From an uncultured Campylobacter sp. (GTDB lineage Bacteria > Campylobacterota > Campylobacteria > Campylobacterales > Campylobacteraceae), in NCBI RefSeq assembly GCF_938018035.1, contig NZ_CALIJF010000400.1, positions 1 to 8,298 of the forward strand: a stretch of 8,298 nt of DNA, in the 5' to 3' direction. Position 1 is the first letter of the stretch. Each line of letters begins with the position of its first letter. The position numbers and the translations under genes were made by a program. The notes beneath the pieces were generated by a model. The model had not been told where the DNA came from. It saw only the letters and a list, made by a program, of their open reading frames with translations, and ran no database searches. Positions 1 through 6,494 of the stretch are shown here, piece by piece.

Positions 1-96
1 GTTAAAATTTTAAAAAACACGTTCGCTAAAAGGCTAAAACTACTAGGACTTAAGACTTAAGGAAGCAGGTTCGGCTCGGTGCGAAACAGAATTGTG

Positions 97-102
97 ATTA
101 TA
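97..102 (-). promoter_or_regulatory. Possible leftward -10 box
   Basis: Read on the minus strand this is TTTTGTATAATCAC, a perfect TATAAT preceded by TTTTG as is common in Campylobacter promoters. It would drive transcription leftward, out of the window, starting near position 90. No gene start is seen to its left within the window, so the target would lie beyond base 1. No convincing -35 is visible, which is normal for Campylobacter sigma-70 promoters. Confidence 0.3.
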
Positions 103-169
103 CAAAAGTGATGCTTAAAGGGGGCTGAATAAGCAAGAGAAATTTTGGAAAAACGATTTGGAAAATTTT

Positions 170-190
170 AAATTTCATATAATGAAATTT
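170..190. repeat. AT-rich perfect inverted repeat (9-bp arms, 3-nt spacer)
   Basis: AAATTTCAT (170-178), ATA, ATGAAATTT (182-190) form a perfect hairpin-capable palindrome. It has no GC-rich stem or clean T-run, so it is a weak terminator candidate. It could be a regulator site or simply two of the abundant AAATTT words in opposite orientation. Confidence 0.5.
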
Positions 191-330
191 TATGCTTAGC
201 ATGCCTGGTATAAATTCATCTCCGCCCTCCGTAAAAATTTTATAAATTTCACAGGCGACCGCATCCAGAGATTCAAAATTTCATCATATTTACGACCGAT
301 GACCGCCGCCCCATTCGCCCATAAAACCCG
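190..330 (-). pseudogene. Possible frame-broken coding remnant
   Basis: The minus strand gives protein-like text in one frame, interrupted by clustered stops. An ATG at 322-320 starts MGEWGGGHRS and then hits TAA (290-292) and two TGA codons (281-286). The same frame continues as NFESLDAVACEIYKIF and then TEGGDEFIPGML, down to about 190. A second frame reads ANGAAVIGRKYDEILNLW across about 320-262. Normal-looking acidic and hydrophobic composition next to stop codons suggests a decayed gene, or one with a frameshift near 265-292. I do not recognise the family. Chance open reading in GC-mixed DNA remains possible. Confidence 0.27.
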
Positions 331-368
331 TTTGCAAAACACTTAAGCGCACGATTATAAGATTTCGC

Positions 369-400
369 TATAATCACGTCCGATTTAAAATTTAAAAGGA
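369..400 (+). promoter_or_regulatory. Promoter and ribosome binding site for the DUF4149-ybgC unit
   Basis: TATAAT at 369-374, preceded by T-rich sequence, is a strong Campylobacter-type -10 box; transcription would begin near 381, giving a leader of about 25 nt. A second, weaker TTATAA lies at 355-360. AAGGA at 396-400 sits five bases before the ATG at 406 and is a good Shine-Dalgarno match. No -35 box is obvious, as usual in this genus. Confidence 0.6.
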
Positions 401-405
401 CTTTT

Positions 406-930
406 ATGCGCGCAATTTTTTCTATCTATATCTTCATCATCGCGGCCCTTATCGGCATCGAGCTCTCGCTCGGCGCACTCGTCGCGCCCGTGGTATTTTT
501 CCCGCAGCAGATTATCGGAGAGGGCGTGCTATCACACTTTCAAAGCGGCAAGCTAATGAGCGAGATCTTCGTAAAATACGGCGGCATCCTCATCGCAGTC
601 TCGATCATCTGCCTCGTTTTTGAGATGATAAATTTCAACAACAACAAATCGCAATCCTTTCGCTTGCGCCTTTCGACCCTGATGCTGACGCTCATAAATA
701 TTATACTTGCCCTACTTTTCGTGCTTTACTTTACCGACTACGTCATAAATGCCCAAAAGATCGGTGCAGAAGCGACGATGACGCCGGAATTTGCCCAAAT
801 CCACGCGGCTAGTGAGTGGTGCATGAAACTCATCATCGTGTTTCAAACGGTGCTGTTTTTCGCAAAAATCCTCCCCGCCCTCGCCACAAAAAAGGCAGCA
901 CCGGAGCAAAGCACAGCCGATGCAGATTAA
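406..930 (+). CDS. DUF4149 domain-containing integral membrane protein
   Basis: A 174-residue inner-membrane protein of unknown function. Four hydrophobic segments are visible, at about residues 5-32, 55-77, 88-110 and 138-158, followed by a polar alanine-rich tail ending ADAD. The segment GALVAPVVFFPQQIIGEG (residues 23-40), then a loop and IFVKYGG (54-60), follows the pattern of the DUF4149 (TMEM205-like) family: a glycine-rich first helix, an APVxF motif, then a small loop before helix 2. The length is normal for the family. The ATG at 406 is supported by AAGGA five bases upstream and a TATAAT box. The gene overlaps the next one by 11 bp, so the two are probably translationally coupled. 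No biochemical role is established for the family, and none is inferred beyond membrane location. Confidence 0.85.
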   Translation: MRAIFSIYIFIIAALIGIELSLGALVAPVVFFPQQIIGEGVLSHFQSGKLMSEIFVKYGGILIAVSIICLVFEMINFNNNKSQSFRLRLSTLMLTLINIILALLFVLYFTDYVINAQKIGAEATMTPEFAQIHAASEWCMKLIIVFQTVLFFAKILPALATKKAAPEQSTADAD

Positions 931-1315
931 AATTTACTACGAAGATACCGACGCGCAGGGCATCGTGTATCACGCCAACTATATAAAATTTTGCGAGCGG
1001 GCGCGCAGCGAGGCGCTTATGCAGACTGGGGTAGACTTCGCGCGCGCGGACACATACTTCGTAGTTAGCGAGCTTTTCGCTAAATTTCTCCGCCCCGCGC
1101 GCCTCGGCGATACGCTTGAAATTCGCACGAGCCTAGCCGCGCTCAAAAACGCCAGCGCCCTTTTGCGGCAAGAAATTTACAAGATCAAAGATATTAAAAA
1201 CACGAATTTTAGCGAGCTTTTATACGCACAGGACGTAAAAATCGCCTTCGTAAAAGAAGGCAGGCCGATCAAATTTAACGCCGAAATTTTAGAATTTTTC
1301 AAATCTTTGAAATAA
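920..1315 (+). CDS. ybgC: Acyl-CoA thioesterase, YbgC/FadM family
   Basis: A 131-residue single hotdog-fold thioesterase that should hydrolyse acyl-CoA thioesters in the cytoplasm. The N-terminus YYEDTDAQGIVYHANY (residues 6-21) is the YbgC/4-hydroxybenzoyl-CoA thioesterase signature; by alignment with E. coli YbgC the active-site residues Tyr, Asp and His correspond to Y7, D11 and H18. The motif CERARSEAL (25-33) forms the start of the central hotdog helix, and FLRPARLGD (57-64) is the typical following strand region. Length matches the family. The ATG lies inside the end of the DUF4149 gene (11-bp overlap); GGAG at 903-906 is 13 bases away, a long spacing, so coupling to upstream translation is likely. 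In many proteobacteria ybgC is linked to tol-pal; that context is absent here. The physiological substrate cannot be told from the sequence. Confidence 0.92.
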   Translation: MQIKIYYEDTDAQGIVYHANYIKFCERARSEALMQTGVDFARADTYFVVSELFAKFLRPARLGDTLEIRTSLAALKNASALLRQEIYKIKDIKNTNFSELLYAQDVKIAFVKEGRPIKFNAEILEFFKSLK

Positions 1316-1324
1316 ATTTATTTC
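1309..1324. repeat. 16-bp AT-rich palindrome over the ybgC stop
   Basis: GAAATAAATTTATTTC is self-complementary and contains the ybgC stop codon. It could form a weak AU hairpin in the transcript, but there is no GC stem and no T-run after it, so it is not a convincing terminator. Confidence 0.4.
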
Positions 1325-1797
1325 GCGGGTTCAAATTTCCTAGTCGCGTGCGGCACAAACATAGCGCAGACCGACCTTCGGCGTAAAATCTAAAAATGCG
1401 CAGAGCTCTTGGACAGTAATAAAATTTGCAGGCTAGATAAAATTTTACGACATAGAATTTCGCTCGGCGTTAAGGTTTAAATTTTGATGCTACATCGCGA
1501 CATAAATCGCCTACGCACCTAGAGATAGCCAGATAGAAAACAAAATTTAAAATATCAGAATTTTGCAATGGCGTTAAATTTTGCCTTGCCCCGCCGCTTT
1601 ATGAAATTTCTCGCCCTTAAATTTAAGCCCGCGCAGATCGAGTCTGTGTTTTGCCTCGCTAATCCCGCTAGTCCGTGAAATTTAAGCAGGTTAAATTCGC
1701 CCCGTCCGCTCGCTCGCCGCAATGAAAATCGCGGCGCCCGCGCAAAAAGCTGCGCGCAAAATCAAAATAGCGCGCAAAACGAGCGCTAAAATGCGCC
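1316..1797. other. Non-coding region between convergent transcription units
   Basis: No open frame of useful length is seen on either strand. The DNA is rich in AAATTT words, with GC islands. It contains an inverted repeat CGCCGC...GCGGCG (1715-1720 and 1731-1736, loop of 10) and the terminator-like hairpin at 1744-1776. The T-loop-like string GGTTCAAAT near 1329 lacks a pairing stem, so it is not a tRNA. The region separates ybgC from the end of the leftward operon. Confidence 0.6.
1744..1776 (-). terminator. Probable intrinsic terminator of the four-gene operon
   Basis: On the minus strand, TGCGCGC, a 12-nt loop, and GCGCGCA form a 7-bp perfect GC-rich stem (arms 1770-1776 and 1751-1757), followed by GC and then five Ts (1744-1748). 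It begins 22 bp past the stop codon of the UDG-like gene. The T-run is short and the loop rather large, so strength is uncertain; the second hairpin at 1715-1736 may add to it. Confidence 0.5.
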
Positions 1798-2454
1798 TCA
1801 CAGCAGCTCTTTTATCTTTTGCAAATCCTCTTTGAAAAGCTCCGCCTTACTCGGATTTTGCGCGATGAATGCGGGATCGAAGCTCGGCACGAAGCTGATG
1901 CCGCCCTCGTTAAAGACCGAGCCGTGTAGCGCGTCCATGCCCGCTAGATCGCCGTTTCGCAGCACGATTTTACAGCAGAGCTCGCCCAGGCAGAGCACGA
2001 CTTTGGGTTTTAAAATTTTGATCTCATCAGTCAGATACGGCGCGCATTTTAAGATCATTTCCGAGCTTACGCGCCTATTTTGCGGCACCGCGCACCTTAT
2101 CAGAAAGCTAAAATAAATTTCTTCCGGCGCGCAAATTTGATCTAGCGCCGCTTCAATCTCGGCCTCCAAGCTGCCGCCAAAACCCTCGCTAACGCCCGGC
2201 GCGAGAGCTACGATCATAAGTTTTACGCTCGCGGGAGTTTTAAAATTTTTGATAGTTTTGAAATTTTTAAAATTTTGCTCGGCGCTTCCCGTGCGCGTTT
2301 TAGCAAGCTCGCAGAGATTGCACTCGGCGGTAGCGGATTTTAGCGCATCCAGCGCCTTGAAAAATCGCGCGCCGCCGCTTAAAATTTCGGCGCTTACGTA
2401 TCGGTAGCCGAACGCTTTGTAATAAAGCAACCTGCGTAGTTGCGAGCTTTGCAT
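1798..2454 (-). CDS. Divergent type-4-like uracil-DNA glycosylase family protein
   Basis: A 218-residue protein with the layout of 4Fe-4S (type 4) uracil-DNA glycosylases, which remove uracil from DNA. The four cluster cysteines are at the expected places: CNLC (C45, C48), C121 in IRCAVPQNRR, and C137 in LKCAPYL. Also conserved are APG (85-87), NRR (126-128), the strand KPKVVLCLG (149-157) and a C-terminal SFDPAF (191-196). Two key positions differ: the usual GE(A/G)PG is ALAPG (E replaced by L84), and the catalytic HPS/HPA motif is DPA (H replaced by D193). The PFxGxAG loop is also lost. An asparagine/lysine/phenylalanine-rich stretch at about 60-73 adds roughly ten residues before motif A. 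The ATG at 2454 lies 7 bp after the prmC stop. Family fold is likely; glycosylase activity is doubtful. Confidence 0.75.
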   Translation of the reverse strand: MQSSQLRRLLYYKAFGYRYVSAEILSGGARFFKALDALKSATAECNLCELAKTRTGSAEQNFKNFKTIKNFKTPASVKLMIVALAPGVSEGFGGSLEAEIEAALDQICAPEEIYFSFLIRCAVPQNRRVSSEMILKCAPYLTDEIKILKPKVVLCLGELCCKIVLRNGDLAGMDALHGSVFNEGGISFVPSFDPAFIAQNPSKAELFKEDLQKIKELL

Positions 2455-2461
2455 GGCGCGC

Positions 2462-3262
2462 CTACGATCTGTTTAAATTTCGCGCAACGAATCCGCGATC
2501 AAACTGCGCCAAATCTTTGTAAAATTCCGCTCTAAAACCCTGCTCGCGCAAAAACGCCGACAAGCTCTGCTTTTGATCGTAGCCCATCTCGCAGGCCAGA
2601 AATTTTGCGCGCCGTGCGGCGATCAGCACGATGCGTTTTAAAATTTCATCCCCCCTCTCGCCGCCAAACAGCGCCTGTTTCGGCTCCTGCAGCACGCGCG
2701 CGTCCAATGCATAGGAGTTTGCGATGTATGGAGGATTTGAGACGATGAGATCAAACTCGCCCGCGATCTCATCCGCGTAGGCGCAGTGCGCAAACTCGAC
2801 GTCCGCGCCTAAGCTTGCGGCGTTTGCGCGCGCCACTTCAAGCGCATCCGCGCTGATGTCGCTGGCCGTGATGCGGCAAGAAGGAAGGAGTTTTTTTAAG
2901 CAAATAGCGATTATACCGCTGCCCGTGCCGATCTCGCAAATGCGCGGCTCGCCCAAGCTCTGCGCCAAAGTAAGCGTCTTTTTTACTAAAATTTCGGTCT
3001 CGCAGCGCGGTATCAGCACTCGCTCGTCGACGTAAAATTTAAAGCCCATAAACTCGCAGCTTTGCGTGATGTATTCAAGCGGGCGGCCGTCTTTAAATTC
3101 AACGATCTTGGCGCGAAATTCTGCTTCATGCGCGAGCTCTTCCGAGCATCTTAGCACGAGCTGTTCGTCACTAAGGCGCTCGCAAAGCTTTAAAATTTCG
3201 CGCGCGACGTATTTTGAGCCGCACTGCTGCAGGCCCCATCTTAGCGCCTCAGCGATCCTCAT
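2462..3262 (-). CDS. prmC: Peptide chain release factor N5-glutamine methyltransferase PrmC
   Basis: Transfers a methyl group from S-adenosylmethionine to the GGQ glutamine of release factors RF1 and RF2, raising termination efficiency; cytoplasmic. Numbering below counts from a TTG at 3265. The N-terminal helical RF-binding domain (about 1-75) contains RPLEYI (61-66). The class I methyltransferase domain has EIGTGSG (111-117, SAM binding), ASDIS (134-138) and SNPPYIA (176-182), whose NPPY binds the glutamine side chain. LFGGERGDE (199-207) is also typical. The usual PRPETE motif reads PRCETE (86-91), a minor change. Length (266-267) is normal. The ATG at 3262 is preferred over the TTG, with AGAGAG just upstream; it overlaps the protease gene by 14 bp. 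Next to uup and a membrane protease, it is the second translation-related gene in the operon. Confidence 0.93.
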   Translation of the reverse strand: MRIAEALRWGLQQCGSKYVAREILKLCERLSDEQLVLRCSEELAHEAEFRAKIVEFKDGRPLEYITQSCEFMGFKFYVDERVLIPRCETEILVKKTLTLAQSLGEPRICEIGTGSGIIAICLKKLLPSCRITASDISADALEVARANAASLGADVEFAHCAYADEIAGEFDLIVSNPPYIANSYALDARVLQEPKQALFGGERGDEILKRIVLIAARRAKFLACEMGYDQKQSLSAFLREQGFRAEFYKDLAQFDRGFVARNLNRS

Positions 3263-4457
3263 CAAGCTCTCTTATGCGCTCATACAGGCTCGGGTGTGAA
3301 TGATACACCGCAGCGTAAATTTTATGAGCGAGCGGAAACGCCTTGTTTTCGCTGCCTAGCTTCTTTAGCGCACCGATCATACTCTTTTTATCCTGCATGC
3401 TGGCACCATGCCGGTCCGCGCTAAATTCGTGCATGCGGCTAAGCTTGGAGATCACCGGCTCAAAAAACGCATGCAAAATCGGCGCAAACAAAATCATAAA
3501 AACCAGCGTCGCGCCGCCGCCCTCGCTAAGTCCTAGCGCGCCGAATACGCCTGCGGGGAGGTTTCCGAATACCGCAAACGTCGCGCCCAAAAGCACGAAG
3601 CTAAGCGCTAAGCCTTTCAAAATGTCGCCGTGTTTGAAATGCCCGAGCTCGTGCCCTAAAACGGCTAAAATTTCATCCTCGCTCAGCTTCTCTATGAGCG
3701 TGTCGAAAAGCACGACCTTTTTCGTCGCTCCGAAGCCGCCGAAATAGGCGTTTAGGCGCTTATCGCGCTTGCTCGCGTCAATCGTAAAAACGCCGCTACT
3801 TTTAAAGCCGCAGCGCTGCAAAAGCCCCTCTATGCGCTCTTTTAGCTCGCCTTGCTCTAGCGGCTGCATCTTATTAAACAGCGGCGCGATAACGGTCGGA
3901 TAGATTAAATTTATCAGTAAAACTATGCCGAAGCTTAGCAGAAAGCCCCAGATCCACCAGTGCGCACCCAAACTATTTACGCAAAAAACGAGCGCAGAGG
4001 CTACCACAAAGCCGAAAACCAGCGTGAGCATGAGCGATTTTAGCGTATCTTTTACGAAAACGGCGGGCGTTATCGTGGAAAAGCCTAGGCGTCTGTCTTT
4101 GACGAAGGTTTTGTAAATTTCAAGCGGAAGCGATATCGCGCCGCCGATGATTAAAAACGCCGTTACGAAGCAGCTCTGCGCAAAAATCCCGTCGCCAGCT
4201 AGATCATATATCGCGCGCTGTAACGCGCCCGCGCCCGCAAGTATCCAAATAAGCGCCACCGCAAAAGAAAAGCAGTGCGAAAATATATTAAATTTTAAAT
4301 TTACCACGCCGACCTCGCCCGCCTTGCGATAATCCTCCTCGCTAAGCACCACTGCAGGCTCTTTTAGCTTGGCGCGGATGAAGCTTAGCTCAAGCAAATC
4401 GAGCGAAATTTTATAAATCGTGTAAAGCGCGTATAAAAAGATCAAAAACCAAACCAT
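3249..4457 (-). CDS. M48 family membrane metalloprotease, Ste24 (CAAX protease 1) type
   Basis: A 402-residue zinc protease in the inner membrane. The HEXXH motif is HELGH (269-273), inside VLGHELGHFKHGD; the third zinc ligand is E344 in HEFSADRHGA (343-351). The C-terminal HSHPSLYERI (386-395) and the stretch RLNAYFGGFG (234-243) followed by VVLFDTL (248-254) are hallmarks of Ste24-like M48 peptidases. The N-terminal half has the M48 N-domain with hydrophobic segments near 2-20, 58-82, 94-112, 142-162 and 168-192; two more follow HEXXH at about 282-300 and 316-334. Its size and N-domain separate it from the shorter HtpX. Bacteria of this kind do not prenylate CAAX proteins, so the likely role is processing or quality control of membrane or exported proteins (inference). 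The ATG at 4457 follows the uup stop by 5 bp; TAGG in that stop region can serve as ribosome binding site. Confidence 0.9.
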   Translation of the reverse strand: MVWFLIFLYALYTIYKISLDLLELSFIRAKLKEPAVVLSEEDYRKAGEVGVVNLKFNIFSHCFSFAVALIWILAGAGALQRAIYDLAGDGIFAQSCFVTAFLIIGGAISLPLEIYKTFVKDRRLGFSTITPAVFVKDTLKSLMLTLVFGFVVASALVFCVNSLGAHWWIWGFLLSFGIVLLINLIYPTVIAPLFNKMQPLEQGELKERIEGLLQRCGFKSSGVFTIDASKRDKRLNAYFGGFGATKKVVLFDTLIEKLSEDEILAVLGHELGHFKHGDILKGLALSFVLLGATFAVFGNLPAGVFGALGLSEGGGATLVFMILFAPILHAFFEPVISKLSRMHEFSADRHGASMQDKKSMIGALKKLGSENKAFPLAHKIYAAVYHSHPSLYERIRELDEDR

Positions 4458-4462
4458 CGCGC

Positions 4463-6415
4463 CTACTTTAGGCTCTCGGCGAGCGAGAGTACTTCGTAAT
4501 ATTCATTTTCCATACTGTTTAACGTTCCTCTTTTTTCTTCAAGTTCTTCAAAAAGCCCCTGCATACCGAGCTTTTGATAAATTTCAGGCGTCGAGAGCGC
4601 GTGATTCAGCTCCTTTATGCGCGCCTCGATAGCCTCGATTTTAGCGGGATATTCTTCTAAAATTTTATTCTGTTTGTAGCTAAGCTTTGCGGCGCTCGTT
4701 TTCTCCTTTTTGTTTTCGCGACCGCCTTCCTCTGCGCTCGCGCTCGCGCCAGCGTCGGCTTCGATCTGATCAATCTCCGCCATCTCGTCTTCAAACTCCA
4801 AATACTGCGAATAGGGCATTTGAATTTGATCGATCGTGCCGTTTTTTTCAAAAACCCAAAGCTTATTTGTGATCTTATCGATGAAATAGCGATCGTGGCT
4901 TACGATGATGACGGCACCTTCGAAACTTAGCAGGTAGTCTTCCAAAATATTGATCGTCGCGATATCAAGATCGTTTGTCGGCTCGTCCAAGATCAGGCAA
5001 TCATATTGCTCGGTAAAGAGCTTGGCAAGCGCCAGGCGGTTCTTTTCGCCGCCGCTAAGCACGCCGACGGGCTTATCTAAAAACTCCTTCGGAAACAAGA
5101 AATTTTTCAAATACCCATAGACGTGCATGTAGCTGCCGCGGACGCTTATGTGATCGCCGCCGTTGGGGCAGAAAATTTCGATTATGCTTTTATCGTCCGT
5201 GATGCCGCTGCGGGTCTGATCGAAGTAGCCGATCCTAATCTCGCCGCGTTTGATCTCGCCCGCATCGATCTTGCTGCGGCCGAGTAGAATTTTAAGCAAA
5301 GTGCTTTTACCCGCGCCGTTAGCGCCTACGATGCCGATGCGCTCGCCCTGCAAAACTCGCGCCGAGAAGCCCTTAAAAAGCACCTTGCCGTTTAAAATTT
5401 TGCCGATATTCGTGCATTCAAAAAGCATCTTTTTGCGATTGTCGCCGCCCGTGCCGTTAAAGCTCCTGCTCGCGCGCTCCAGCTCGAGCCGCACGCGACG
5501 GATAGCGCCCGGGTTTTTTTTCGCATCCTGCCTCATCTGCATGATGCGCGCCTTGCGCCCTTCGTTGCGCTTTAGGCGCGCCTTTACGCCGCGGTGCAGC
5601 CACTCCTCCTCGGCGCGCAGCTGTTTAAGCAGCGTCTCGTGGGACTTTTCGAGCGAAGCAAGCATCTCCTGCTTGCGCCTCAGATAGTTCTCGTATCCGC
5701 CGTCGAAATTTGAAATTTTACCCTCTTCGATCTCGATACTGCGCGTCGCCAAGCGGTCGATGAAGTAGCGATCGTGGCTGATAAAAACAATCGTCTGCTT
5801 CGAGCTAAGCAGCATATCCTCTAGAAATTTCACCATATAGACGTCGAGGTGGTTCGTGGGCTCATCCAGCAGCAGCACGTCGGGCTTTTTAAGCACCAGC
5901 GCGCCCAGCGCCACGCGACGAATTTCGCCGCCGCTAAGCGTGCAGACCGAGCGGTTTTCGTAAATTTTAAGCCCGAAATTTTGCAGCACCTGCTCGATCT
6001 TATTATCGATCTGCCAGCCGTCCTTGGCTTCGATAAATTTAATCAGCTCGTCTTGGCGCACCAAAAGCTCCTTGTTTTCGGGCTGTGCGGCGATTTCGCT
6101 CGAGATCGCGTCGTATTCGCTAAGGGCGGCGTAAATTTCGGCTAGCTCCCTTCGCAGCGCGTCTTTAACCGAGAGGTTTTCATCGAATTTCGGCGTTTGA
6201 GCAAGCATCTGTATGTTTAGCCCGTTTTGAGTGATGATCCGCCCCTCGTCGATCTCGCACAGACCCGCGACGATCTTCATCAGCGTGGACTTGCCGCCGC
6301 CGTTTTTGCCGATCACGGCGACGCGCTCGTTAGCGTCCAGTGCGAAATTTACGCCGTCTAAAACGATGTGGGAGCCGAATTTTTTCGTAACATCGATAAG
6401 CTCGATCAAAGCCAA
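4463..6415 (-). CDS. uup: ABC-F family ATPase, Uup type
   Basis: A 650-residue soluble protein with two ABC ATPase domains and no membrane segments, the build of ABC-F proteins that act at the ribosome. Domain 1: Walker A GKNGGGKS (36-43), signature LSGGE (160-164), Walker B LLLDEPTNHLD (181-191), FISHDR (211-216). The linker (about 240-320) is charged and helical, with EWLHRGVKARLKRNEGR (271-287), close to the Uup linker. Domain 2: Walker A GANGAGKS (364-371), LSGGE (453-457), LILDEPTNDLD (474-484). A C-terminal coiled coil (about 575-650), preceded by an Ala/Glu/Lys-rich hinge, also points to Uup rather than EttA. Uup is linked to ribosome function and suppression of transposon excision in E. 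coli. The start codon is TTG, backed by AGAGGA about 8 bases upstream and an in-frame TAG just before it. It is the first gene of the operon. Confidence 0.9.
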   Translation of the reverse strand: MALIELIDVTKKFGSHIVLDGVNFALDANERVAVIGKNGGGKSTLMKIVAGLCEIDEGRIITQNGLNIQMLAQTPKFDENLSVKDALRRELAEIYAALSEYDAISSEIAAQPENKELLVRQDELIKFIEAKDGWQIDNKIEQVLQNFGLKIYENRSVCTLSGGEIRRVALGALVLKKPDVLLLDEPTNHLDVYMVKFLEDMLLSSKQTIVFISHDRYFIDRLATRSIEIEEGKISNFDGGYENYLRRKQEMLASLEKSHETLLKQLRAEEEWLHRGVKARLKRNEGRKARIMQMRQDAKKNPGAIRRVRLELERASRSFNGTGGDNRKKMLFECTNIGKILNGKVLFKGFSARVLQGERIGIVGANGAGKSTLLKILLGRSKIDAGEIKRGEIRIGYFDQTRSGITDDKSIIEIFCPNGGDHISVRGSYMHVYGYLKNFLFPKEFLDKPVGVLSGGEKNRLALAKLFTEQYDCLILDEPTNDLDIATINILEDYLLSFEGAVIIVSHDRYFIDKITNKLWVFEKNGTIDQIQMPYSQYLEFEDEMAEIDQIEADAGASASAEEGGRENKKEKTSAAKLSYKQNKILEEYPAKIEAIEARIKELNHALSTPEIYQKLGMQGLFEELEEKRGTLNSMENEYYEVLSLAESLK

Positions 6416-6494
6416 TTTTAAGTTCCTCTAGTGTTAAATTCGGTGATTTTACACAAAATTCTATTAAATTTTAATAACTTTTAAAGGTTCAGCG
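6416..6494. promoter_or_regulatory. Divergent promoter region between uup and the esterase gene
   Basis: This 79-bp AT-rich gap must carry promoters for both directions. Leftward, the minus strand reads TTTTGTGTAAAATCACC: an extended -10 (TG..TAAAAT, box at 6446-6451) that would start transcripts near 6439, with AGAGGA before the uup TTG. Rightward, TATTAAAT (6462-6469) is a weaker -10 candidate, and AAAGG (6483-6487) lies seven bases before the ATG at 6495. No clear operator palindrome is seen. Confidence 0.45.

Larger units (their letters stand above)
1..405. other. Gene-poor region upstream of the DUF4149 gene
   Basis: No intact gene is visible here. The stretch holds a tandem GACTTAA GACTTAA repeat (47-60), a possible leftward -10 box (97-102), an AT-rich 9-bp inverted repeat (170-190), a probable broken minus-strand coding remnant (about 190-330) and the promoter and ribosome binding site of the gene at 406. 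A plus-strand frame is open from base 1 to a TAA at 58-60 (19 codons), but it is too short to call as the end of a gene. Confidence 0.6.

Noticed and set aside
1..60. C-terminal end of a plus-strand gene (19 open codons to TAA at 58)
   Set aside because: Too short, and built largely from AAATTTT words and a tandem GACTTAA repeat; not distinguishable from chance.
1324..1345. tRNA T-arm (GGTTCAAAT)
   Set aside because: The flanking bases do not form the 5-bp T stem, and no acceptor, D or anticodon arms are found nearby.
3343..3747. Plus-strand ORF of 134 codons inside the protease gene
   Set aside because: It is antisense to the conserved M48 domain; its Ser/Pro/Lys-rich product is a typical shadow of a GC-rich gene.
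3249..4457. HtpX heat-shock protease
   Set aside because: The 402-residue length, the long multi-helix N-domain and the C-terminal HSHPSLYERI motif fit the Ste24-type branch better than HtpX of about 290 residues.
5250..5687. Plus-strand ORF of 145 codons inside uup
   Set aside because: It is antisense to conserved ABC-F motifs and has low-complexity Arg/Ser/Pro composition; a shadow frame.
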